DNA of 5,468 nucleotides. Origin: Bacteroidales bacterium UBA1736. Its GTDB lineage: Bacteria; Bacteroidota; Bacteroidia; Bacteroidales; UBA932. Both the position numbers and the translations under genes were made by a program. The notes under the pieces were generated by a model that was not told the origin of the DNA, made no database searches, and saw only the letters and a list, made by a program, of their open reading frames with translations. The stretch spans positions 28,804 to 34,271 of the forward strand of contig DCIC01000066.1 in assembly GCA_002315825.1 (NCBI GenBank). Reading direction: 5' to 3'. The stretch's first letter is position 1. Every line of letters starts with the position of its first letter. Positions 1 through 5,156 of the stretch are shown one piece after another.

Positions 1-95
1 GGGTTTTCCCGGAAGCAACGCTGCAAAGAAAGTAGGGACCAGCCTAAAAGGTACCTTCCCTAAAACGAAAGCGTCAGGGTAATGTGGATATAAAT

Positions 96-126
96 AGTTG
101 GTGATAGTGACAAAAACAGTTGGTGA
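96..126 (+). repeat. Two direct copies of AGTTGGTGA, 22 bp apart
   Basis: The 9-mer AGTTGGTGA occurs at 96-104 and again at 118-126. Both copies are followed by a YA dinucleotide. The 22-bp centre-to-centre distance is about two helical turns, so both copies would face the same side of the helix, as expected of a dimeric protein-binding site. With only two copies and no linked gene, chance duplication is possible and no function is assigned. Confidence 0.3.
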
Positions 127-140
127 CAGCCGCTGCGAGG

Positions 141-167
141 AGGGCCATTTCACAGAGCCCTTTTTTT
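141..167 (+). terminator. Weak intrinsic-terminator-like hairpin
   Basis: AGGGC at 141-145 pairs with GCCCT at 157-161 across an 11-base loop, and a run of seven T residues covers 161-167. Two further G·T pairs could extend the foot of the stem. The stem is short for an intrinsic terminator, but GC pairs followed directly by T7 are the right arrangement. It would end transcription of a plus-strand gene lying mostly to the left of the window. Confidence 0.4.
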
Positions 168-305
168 CGAGGCTTCCCACTCCACCCCCTTTTTCGGATT
201 AGGTGCAAAACACTGTGTTTGAGTTGATGATAACGTGTGTGGTGTAAAACCAATATTACTTTGCAATTTGTATAGTAGGAAGAGAAACTTTGTGTGAGAT
301 GGAAA

Positions 306-441
306 GTTTCCTGAAGGGAGAGGGACTTCGGACGGCGTAGCCGACCGTGGCTTCGTGAACGGGAGGGACCCGCGCCGAAGGCGTGGGAAGGATAGCACCG
401 AAGGTGCGTACCGGTCCGAAGTCCCTCTCCCTTCAGGAAAC
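306..441. repeat. 136-bp palindromic element with 28-bp inverted ends and internal triloop hairpins
   Basis: The left arm (306-333, beginning GTTTCCTGAAGGG) and right arm (414-441, ending CCCTTCAGGAAAC) are perfect inverted complements over 28 bp. The 80 bp between them fold into separate hairpins. CGGC/GCCG with loop GTA lies at 333-343. An 8-bp stem CCCGCGCC/GGCGTGGG with loop GAA lies at 369-387, with one G·T pair. GCACC/GGTGC with loop GAA lies at 395-407. All three loops are C-GNA-G triloops, which are known to make unusually stable DNA mini-hairpins. There is no internal gene and no clear target-site duplication. It could be a small non-autonomous mobile element (MITE- or REP-like), a structured non-coding RNA, or a protein-recognised cruciform. 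I cannot assign it to a named family. Confidence 0.75.
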
Positions 442-506
442 CCTACTTTTTGCCCAGTGACCAAATCGGAATGGAATATTTTTTGAATCAATGATGGTAG
501 TTCGGC

Positions 507-546
507 CAATTTGGGAGGGTTTTGACAGTCTTTCACTCCCGAATTG
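507..546 (+). repeat. REP-like unit A (left outer copy)
   Basis: CAATTTGGGAG at 507-517 pairs with CTCCCGAATTG at 536-546, giving an 11-bp stem with one G·T pair. This is the longest stem in the array. The 18-nt loop (518-535) is unrelated to the loops of the three inner units. Both arms reappear in inverted orientation in unit E. Confidence 0.7.
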
Positions 547-562
547 CATTATTTGAGTAAAA

Positions 563-684
563 CGGGAGGAAATCGGCATCAAACTGCTCCCGTTTGACGT
601 ATTTCGGGAGGAAATTGACATCAGATTGCTCCCGTTTTTACGTAGATGTTATTTCGGGAGGAAATTGGCATCAGATTGCTCCCG
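563..684 (+). repeat. REP-like units B, C and D (tandem inner copies)
   Basis: There are three direct copies, at 563-592, 605-634 and 655-684. The stem is CGGGAG/CTCCCG in all three, extended to 9 bp in B by flanking AAA/TTT. The loop is GAAATTGGCATCAGATTG in D, with one substitution in C and three in B. Separators are 12, then 20 bp. The two separators share TTT, ACGTA and TTATTT-like ends and differ mainly by a small insertion. C and D are followed by five T residues. The short GC stem plus T-run resembles a terminator, but the 18-nt loop makes this weak. Confidence 0.8.
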
Positions 685-704
685 TTTTTGGAAATTTGTA
701 TAAT
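676..704 (+). promoter_or_regulatory. Possible promoter of the RAYT-type transposase
   Basis: TTGCTC (676-681) and TATAAT (699-704) are separated by 17 bp, a sigma70-like arrangement. The -35-like part lies inside unit D and the -10-like part abuts unit E. A start near 711 would put unit E in the 5' leader. Bacteroidetes housekeeping promoters normally have a TAnnTTTG -7 box, which this is not, so the call is tentative. Confidence 0.25.
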
Positions 705-741
705 TCGGGAGCGAGACGGTTCCGGAATCCTCCCAAAATTG
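701..741 (-). repeat. REP-like unit E (right outer copy, inverted relative to A)
   Basis: Read on the minus strand, this unit has arms CAATTTTGGGAG and CTCCCGAATT around an 18-nt loop, the same arms as unit A apart from one extra T. The two outer loops match at 8 of 18 positions, and 7 of the 10 differences are transitions, compatible with old common descent. The unit ends 12 bases before the transposase start codon. In the mRNA its stem could influence translation, and at the DNA level it would be an obvious site for autoregulation. Confidence 0.65.
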
Positions 742-753
742 TGTTGAGAGATT

Positions 754-1668
754 ATGAAGAGTTTTTATGAACGGGAGACCGTGTGCTCTCTGGTTTTTTC
801 TGAACTTGGGGAGTGCTGGCATTTGTCTTCTTCCGAAAATTTCGAGATTATCTTTTGTTCGGATGATGACTTCAAGGCAGGGATGGGGATTGTTGCGGTT
901 TGCGCCAGAATGTTCCCGGAAGTCCATATCTTCACCTTCGCACTGATGTCCAACCACTTACATTTTACTGCCGCGGCCTCAAAAGACAGACTCCTCTTGT
1001 TTATTGATGCTGTCAAACAGATGCTGTTCAGGTATTTCCGTGCACAGGGACGTCCAATTAATATTGATGCAATGACGTTCTGTATTCAATCTCTTGATTC
1101 TTTGGAAAGAGTACGGAATGTCATCGCTTATGATAATAGGAATGGCTATCTGGTAAGCCCTGACCACACGCCTTTTTCCTATCCCTGGGGAGCAAACAAA
1201 TACTATTTCAATCCCGATGCAAAAAGACTTGCACTGACAAAACCTAAGAAGATGACATTCGAGGAAATCCGAGCATTGGCCCATACCCATAAGGCAGATA
1301 GCTTGCCTGAGATTCTATGCTTCGACGGATGCGCGCTGCCGCTGAATTATTGTGACATTGCAACAGGAGAGCGGCTGTTTCGAGATCCTTCTCATTATTT
1401 CTATCTGATTTCCAGAAATATAGAAAACAATAAGCAGATTGCAAGAGAAATCGGAGAGGGTATATTCTATACCGACAACGAACTCTTTTCTGCTATATCA
1501 AGAATAGCAAAAGAAAAATTTGGTTGTGTATCAATAAACGAAGCGTCACCAATGGCTAAAATCGAATTGGCCAAAATAATGCGCTACGACTACAACGCCC
1601 CGACAAAGCAGATCATGAGGTTTTTGAAACTATCTCAAGGGAATTTGACTTCAATAGGCATCAAATAG
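754..1668 (+). CDS. REP-associated tyrosine transposase-like protein (Y1/HUH family)
   Basis: This is a 304-residue Y1-type single-strand DNA transposase. The HUH metal-binding motif is in ALMSNHLHF (His68, His70). The likely nucleophile is Tyr126 in IAYDNRNGYL, aligned with the Y-x-x-x-N-P motif of the IS200/IS605 and RAYT family; here the N (130) is kept and the P is Gly131. The N-terminal ECWHL (20-24) followed by a D/F-rich stretch also fits RAYTs. Residues from about 165 to 304 form an extra region with a possible helix-turn-helix near 268-302, making the protein much longer than classical E. coli TnpA-REP (about 165 residues). These enzymes nick and join single-stranded REP hairpins. 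No accessory tnpB is present. The ATG at 754 has no strong Shine-Dalgarno. The gene ends in tandem stops TAG TAA. The five stem-loops just upstream are its presumed substrate. Confidence 0.85.
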   Translation: MKSFYERETVCSLVFSELGECWHLSSSENFEIIFCSDDDFKAGMGIVAVCARMFPEVHIFTFALMSNHLHFTAAASKDRLLLFIDAVKQMLFRYFRAQGRPINIDAMTFCIQSLDSLERVRNVIAYDNRNGYLVSPDHTPFSYPWGANKYYFNPDAKRLALTKPKKMTFEEIRALAHTHKADSLPEILCFDGCALPLNYCDIATGERLFRDPSHYFYLISRNIENNKQIAREIGEGIFYTDNELFSAISRIAKEKFGCVSINEASPMAKIELAKIMRYDYNAPTKQIMRFLKLSQGNLTSIGIK

Positions 1669-1693
1669 TAATGTCATTGCCGGCATATGATAT

Positions 1694-2707
1694 TTACTGC
1701 TCGACACCGAAACGATAGATGCAGGTGTGACGGTAGGTCTCGCCGGGCCGCAGAATGGTGGTCGGGAAAGCAGGATGATTGGGGCTGTCAGGGAAATGCT
1801 GTGTCTCGAGAGCCAGTCCGGCATTCTTAACATACGGAAGACCTCTCTTTCCCGTCATCGACCCATCAAAATAGTTACCTCCATAGAATTGCATACCCGG
1901 CTCAGTGGTAAGAACATCCAGCCGCCTTCCGCTCTGGGGGTCCACAACAGTTGCAGCAAGACTCAACTCCCCTTCTTCCTTTTTATTCAGAACCCAGTTG
2001 TGATCATACCCGAAACCAAGTCTGATCTGCTCAAAATCACTTCCTGAACGGAGACCAATCACCTGAGGAGTACGGAAATCCAGAGGAGTACCCTCAACCG
2101 GTGCGAGCTCTCCTGTCGGAATCAAGTTGGCATCCACGGGAGTGTAGCGGTCAGCATTGATATACATCACGTGGTCGTTGATATCCCCGACTCCCTCACC
2201 GTGAAGATTGAAATACGAATGATGGGTCAGATTGCAGACAGTAGCCTTGTCGCAAGTCGCCTCATATCTGATGACAAGCTCATTATCCTCTGTAAGCTCA
2301 TAAGTCATAAGCACATCCAGATTGCCGGGGAAGCCCTCTTCTCCATCGTGGGAGAGATAACGGAACTCAATTCGGGACTGCGAGTATGAAACGACCTCCC
2401 AGGTGACCATATCAAAGGCCTTGATACCGCCGTGAAGAGAATTCGTGCCATTGTTGCGTGCAAGATTGTATGTTTTCCCGTCAATAGTGAATTGTCCTTC
2501 AGCAATACGGTTGCCATAGCGACCAACTGTTGCACCGAGGAAGCGCTCCCCTGTTCCAAAATTGATATACTTATCTTCGTCAAGAGACCCAAGCGCGATG
2601 TCAGCAAACTTTCCGTTACGGTCAGGGGTGAAGATTTCCATAATACGGCATCCGAAATCTGTAACTGTCAAATGGACGCCATTGGAGTTGTGAAGCTGGT
2701 ATTTCAT
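1694..2707 (-). CDS. galM: Aldose 1-epimerase (mutarotase)
   Basis: This enzyme interconverts alpha and beta anomers of aldoses such as galactose and glucose, feeding the Leloir pathway and other sugar catabolism. At 337 residues it has the usual full length. Signatures in order are GRYGNRI (62-68, substrate-binding Arg67), N-GTNSLHGG (86-94, His92), THHSYFNLHG (161-170, catalytic acid His163), YTPVDANLIPTGE (188-200), GYDHNWVL (233-240, Asp235) and ALETQHFPDSPNHP (299-312, catalytic base Glu301). These correspond to the Arg, His, His, Asp and Glu active-site set known for bacterial GalM. No signal peptide is seen, so it is probably cytoplasmic. It converges with the transposase gene (25-bp gap) and diverges from the esterase gene. 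No galK or galT is adjacent. The ATG start is supported by the family-typical N-terminus. Confidence 0.95.
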   Translation of the reverse strand: MKYQLHNSNGVHLTVTDFGCRIMEIFTPDRNGKFADIALGSLDEDKYINFGTGERFLGATVGRYGNRIAEGQFTIDGKTYNLARNNGTNSLHGGIKAFDMVTWEVVSYSQSRIEFRYLSHDGEEGFPGNLDVLMTYELTEDNELVIRYEATCDKATVCNLTHHSYFNLHGEGVGDINDHVMYINADRYTPVDANLIPTGELAPVEGTPLDFRTPQVIGLRSGSDFEQIRLGFGYDHNWVLNKKEEGELSLAATVVDPQSGRRLDVLTTEPGMQFYGGNYFDGSMTGKRGLPYVKNAGLALETQHFPDSPNHPAFPTTILRPGETYRHTCIYRFGVEQ

Positions 2708-2732
2708 ACTGTCAATTCTTTATATATACTCA

Positions 2733-2740
2733 CAAACATA
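2733..2740 (-). promoter_or_regulatory. Candidate Bacteroidetes-type -7 box for galM
   Basis: On the minus strand the octamer TATGTTTG matches the Bacteroidetes TAnnTTTG -7 consensus exactly and lies 25 bases upstream of the galM start codon. No good TTTG -33 box is found at the usual 19-21 bp spacing, so only half of the promoter is supported. A transcript starting just downstream would have a leader of about 15-20 nt. Confidence 0.4.
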
Positions 2741-2760
2741 GTAAAAAAGCATAGATATTC

Positions 2761-2792
2761 CTTGCCCAACTCCGCAAAAAAGGCTATATTAG
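2761..2792 (+). promoter_or_regulatory. Candidate promoter for the esterase gene
   Basis: CTTG (2761-2764; consensus TTTG) and TATATTAG (2785-2792; consensus TAnnTTTG, one mismatch) are separated by 20 bp, the Bacteroidetes -33/-7 arrangement. A start near 2799 would leave a short A-rich leader before the TTG start at 2815. With the galM -7 box, this makes 2708-2814 a compact divergent promoter region. Confidence 0.35.
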
Positions 2793-2814
2793 CATCCCAC
2801 TAAAATTAAAAACT

Positions 2815-3501
2815 TTGGTAAGTACAAGATCATATCACCTCCTGGACATCGCAGTCGCACCCATCTCAAGCGAACGTGTTTGTTATATCCTTTTGCCTGA
2901 AGGTCTTAAGGAGGACGGGCTAAAATGGATGGAAAAAGCCGCCGAATCTTTCGGTCATAGCATCGTATGCCTTTCAGGTATGGACTGGAACACACAGTTG
3001 ACACCCTGGAGTGCCGACCCTGTTTTTAAAAAGGCCAAGCCCTTCGGAGGAAATGCAGACGTCTTCCTCAAGCAAATGACTGAGGATTATTTTCCGAGCA
3101 TAGAGTCCCAGCTGGGGTTGACAAAGGCCGTGCGCACACTTGCGGGAGTATCTTTGTCCGGTCTGTTCGCAATCTGGTCAGCCACAAAGTGTGATCTTTT
3201 CAACGAGATCATCTCCATTTCCGGATCTCTGTGGTATGACAACTTTACCGCGATGCTGAGAGAAAGCAAAATCTCAGACAACATAAGCAGAATCTATATT
3301 TCCTTAGGAGATAAGGAGAAGCAGACCAAGGATATACGTATGGCCACTATCGAAGATGCCACACGCGAAACAGTGGACATCCTCAACGGGAAAGGGGTCG
3401 ACACCCGCTTTGTACTCGAAGAGAACACCACGCATTTCTCCAGTCTCACACCAAGACTTGACAAGGCCCTCTCAATGATGAAAGAGGCCCGACAAGCTTG
3501 A
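2815..3501 (+). CDS. Putative esterase, alpha/beta-hydrolase fold (Fes/IroE-like)
   Basis: This 228-residue protein belongs to the putative esterase group of alpha/beta hydrolases, which includes carboxylesterases and enterobactin/acyl-ester hydrolases. The nucleophile elbow is AGVSLSGL (110-117). Ser113 is the expected nucleophile, in a G-x-S-x-S-G variant of the usual G-x-S-x-G-G. The segment YISLGDKEKQTK (161-172) matches the family's strand carrying the acidic residue, and His207 in NTTHFSS is the expected catalytic histidine. No signal peptide is seen, so it is probably cytoplasmic. The frame has no ATG before residue 39, which would remove the first strand, so TTG at 2815 is chosen. It is preceded by an A-rich leader but no Shine-Dalgarno. 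The 3' end is 12 bp from the convergent C26 gene. The substrate is not determinable; deacylation of a sugar or siderophore is possible. Confidence 0.8.
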   Translation: MVSTRSYHLLDIAVAPISSERVCYILLPEGLKEDGLKWMEKAAESFGHSIVCLSGMDWNTQLTPWSADPVFKKAKPFGGNADVFLKQMTEDYFPSIESQLGLTKAVRTLAGVSLSGLFAIWSATKCDLFNEIISISGSLWYDNFTAMLRESKISDNISRIYISLGDKEKQTKDIRMATIEDATRETVDILNGKGVDTRFVLEENTTHFSSLTPRLDKALSMMKEARQA

Positions 3502-3513
3502 TATTCAACAGAG

Positions 3514-4293
3514 CTATTTCCTGTGAGAATTGTGCTTTCTTGAAGCGCGCTTGACAAAGTCCTCAAAGATCGGGAGGTAAAAATTGTCTCCGGCCTCGAC
3601 AAACTTCTCCGGATGGAACTGGACGCAAAAAACATTTCGTCCCTCATATCCTTCAATGACCCCATCAGAAGCATAAGCATTGGCCGTCAAGCCGTCAGCC
3701 AATTCCTTAACTGCCTGATGATGGAAGGTGTTCACATCCAAAGAATCGACACCCAGCAGAGCATCGAGTCTGCTGCCCTTGACAACAGCTATTCTCTGTG
3801 TAGCCTCCGATCCGGGCAAAGACTGCCTGTGAGCGATGTATCCGTTCACCTGGGATGGGATGTCCTGAAATAACGAACCTCCAAAATAGACATTGACTAT
3901 CTGCTCGCCTCTGCATATACCCAGAATAGGGACTCCAAGCTTTACGGCAGCAGCGATGAGGAGCATATCGCTGGTATCTCTCACAGCATTGATTCCCACA
4001 GAAGAATTGAGAATCTCCTCTCCATAATAAGCGGGATCAATGTCTTCTCCGCCAGTCATAATCAAACCTCCTATCCTCCCTACTACTTCCTCCGCTGAGG
4101 CAGAGTCAGTCACAAGAGGGATGATTACAGGTACCCCTCCCGCCTTGGATACAGACTTGACATAGGACAATCCGGAAGTAGATGTACCTGAAGAATAGCC
4201 TGACGATATGCCAATAATAGGTTTAACCCTTGCTCCGGCACTCAGTCCGGCTGCAAGGGTCAAACTTAAAATAAGTATCAGAGCTCGTCTCAT
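3514..4293 (-). CDS. Exported class-I glutamine amidotransferase-like hydrolase (peptidase C26)
   Basis: This 259-residue protein resembles gamma-glutamyl-gamma-aminobutyrate hydrolase (PuuD-like, peptidase C26), which cleaves gamma-glutamyl amide bonds. An N-terminal signal peptide is evident (MRRALILILSLTLAAGLSAG, cleavage near 18-21), suggesting a periplasmic location, whereas E. coli PuuD is cytoplasmic. The domain starts at KPIIGIS (24-30). GGLIMTGGEDIDPAYYG (75-91) is the oxyanion-side loop typical of C26. The nucleophile is Cys127 in GICRGEQ. FHHQAVKEL (190-198) is another family hallmark. His227 and Glu229 in VQFHPEKF complete the triad. The usual R-D-x-x-E segment reads RDTSD (105-109). 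Its ATG overlaps the stop of the preceding gene by four bases, so translation is probably coupled. It is the last gene of the visible operon. Its real substrate is unknown. Confidence 0.88.
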   Translation of the reverse strand: MRRALILILSLTLAAGLSAGARVKPIIGISSGYSSGTSTSGLSYVKSVSKAGGVPVIIPLVTDSASAEEVVGRIGGLIMTGGEDIDPAYYGEEILNSSVGINAVRDTSDMLLIAAAVKLGVPILGICRGEQIVNVYFGGSLFQDIPSQVNGYIAHRQSLPGSEATQRIAVVKGSRLDALLGVDSLDVNTFHHQAVKELADGLTANAYASDGVIEGYEGRNVFCVQFHPEKFVEAGDNFYLPIFEDFVKRASRKHNSHRK

Positions 4294-5144
4294 TTGACTT
4301 CTTCAACCATTTTGTTGAAGTTCTCAATACACTGCTTGATATCAGGAACTGAGTTGTCCCAATTGTACTCGTACTCGATAGCAAGATATCCTTTGAACTT
4401 CTGATCACGCATAATCTGAAGCATTGCGGGAACATTGAGGATACCGGTCCCCCAGATGCAGTCGTGCTGCTCCTTTACACCGGGCTCCTTTGCAACGATA
4501 TCCTTGAAGTGGAATGAAACAAGACGACCGTTGAGCTTCTTGAGGCACTCAAGCTGGTTAAGTCCTTCTCTGTTCCAGTGACCTACGTCTGCACAGCTTC
4601 CAAGATTCTTGCTGCGTGTAGAAATCGCATTGAGCAGGTTGTCAGGAGTCCAATACTCAGAAGGCTTGGGGTGATTGTGAACAGCCACCTTGAGTCCGTA
4701 CTGTTTTGAAAGCTCTTCAACCATATCCCAGAACTCCAGAGGGGGCTCGCAGGTAACATACTCCATCTTCATCTCCTTGGCGAATTTGAAGAATTCTTTC
4801 CACTCTTCCCTGTCATTGCTGGTAAATACTCCGGAAGCAACAATCTTCACACCCTTCTGAGCTGCAAGATCCAGAATCTCCTGACGGGTCTGTGCATCCA
4901 TTGCGGGTCCGAATACGGCCTTACCCCACTTTCCGCCGAGTTTGTGGCCGGGATAAGCCTCGATGTATTTGATTCCAAGCTCATTGCACTTGTCAAGAGC
5001 CTCCACGAAAGATACTTTGTGGAAAGAGTATGACTGGATGGCAAGTTTCCATCCATACTTCTCAGCAGTTGTCTTTGCTGATGAGGCGAAAGGAAGAATT
5101 GTCATAAGGCACAATGCCATTAGAACAGGTAATGTCTTTTTCAT
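4290..5144 (-). CDS. Exported sugar isomerase/epimerase-like TIM-barrel protein (xylose isomerase-like)
   Basis: This 284-residue protein is of the xylose-isomerase-like TIM-barrel family (AP endonuclease 2 superfamily; sugar phosphate isomerase/epimerase type). It has a signal peptide (MKKTLPVLMALCLMTILPFA, cleavage likely after Ala23 in ASSA), implying a periplasmic location. The barrel starts at WKLAIQSYSF (32-41). Candidate metal and substrate residues are Glu133 (CEPP), His156 and His158 (VHNHP), Asp186 and His189 (CADVGHW), His212 and Asp215 (SFHFKD), and Glu257 (AIEYE), with the family's WGTG turn at 231-234. Members isomerise or epimerise sugars, and some Bacteroidetes relatives act on 3-keto-glycosides made by Gfo/Idh/MocA dehydrogenases. 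Lying 12 bp behind such a dehydrogenase gene, it may share its pathway. Isomerase versus lyase activity cannot be decided from the sequence. Confidence 0.85.
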   Translation of the reverse strand: MKKTLPVLMALCLMTILPFASSAKTTAEKYGWKLAIQSYSFHKVSFVEALDKCNELGIKYIEAYPGHKLGGKWGKAVFGPAMDAQTRQEILDLAAQKGVKIVASGVFTSNDREEWKEFFKFAKEMKMEYVTCEPPLEFWDMVEELSKQYGLKVAVHNHPKPSEYWTPDNLLNAISTRSKNLGSCADVGHWNREGLNQLECLKKLNGRLVSFHFKDIVAKEPGVKEQHDCIWGTGILNVPAMLQIMRDQKFKGYLAIEYEYNWDNSVPDIKQCIENFNKMVEEVK

Positions 5145-5156
5145 AATATTAGTCTA

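Larger units (their letters stand above)
1..305. other. Non-coding stretch without a recognised gene
   Basis: No convincing gene was found in this 305-base stretch. An open frame enters from the left edge and stops at 80-82 on the plus strand (about 26 codons). It could be the tail of an upstream gene, but its residues match nothing I recognise. The stretch contains a directly repeated 9-mer (96-104 and 118-126), a terminator-like hairpin with a T-run (141-167), and an 8-bp inverted repeat (284-291 with 303-310) that abuts and partly shares the left arm of the 136-bp palindromic element. The rest is AT-rich and unremarkable. Confidence 0.5.
507..741. repeat. Five-unit REP-like stem-loop array upstream of the RAYT-type transposase
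   Basis: Five 30-bp units lie at 512-541, 563-592, 605-634, 655-684 and 706-735, here called A to E. Each is GGGAG, then exactly 18 nt of loop, then CTCCC, with one further base at each foot. Unit starts are 51, 42, 50 and 51 bp apart. B, C and D share nearly the same loop sequence. A and E differ from these and are inverted relative to each other. REP elements are short imperfect palindromes found beside and elsewhere from a cognate RAYT transposase that binds them as single-stranded hairpins. The position directly before a HUH transposase is why I read this array as REP-like. Whether copies exist elsewhere in the genome cannot be seen here. Confidence 0.75.

Noticed and set aside
2..82. Possible C-terminal end of an upstream plus-strand gene
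   Set aside because: The frame is open from the window edge to a TAA at 80-82, but 26 codons with no recognisable motif are not enough to call a gene. Two other frames are also open for shorter distances.
298..450. Target-site duplication around the 136-bp element
   Set aside because: I compared the bases outside 306 and 441 and found no convincing direct repeat, so transposon-style insertion is not demonstrated.
150..536. Minus-strand open frame of 128 codons across the upstream region
   Set aside because: It runs through both arms of the 136-bp palindrome, starts with GTG, ends by a T-run hairpin, and its translation is low-complexity and family-less. The open frame is a by-product of the inverted repeat.
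563..735. Possible CRISPR array
   Set aside because: The regularly spaced palindromic 30-bp units look superficially right, but separators are only 12-21 bp and T-rich. The first two inner separators are related to each other, the outer units differ in sequence and orientation, and no cas gene is present.
765..1290. Minus-strand open frames opposite the transposase gene (765-1016 and 979-1290)
   Set aside because: They lie antisense to a gene with clear HUH and Tyr motifs, overlap each other, and show no family features.
1669..1693. Downstream REP copy or terminator between the transposase gene and galM
   Set aside because: The 25-bp gap contains only a short GCCGGC palindrome and no GGGAG/CTCCC unit or T-run.
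3502..3513. Bidirectional terminator between the convergent esterase and C26 genes
   Set aside because: The 12-bp gap has no GC-rich stem or T-run that could support it.
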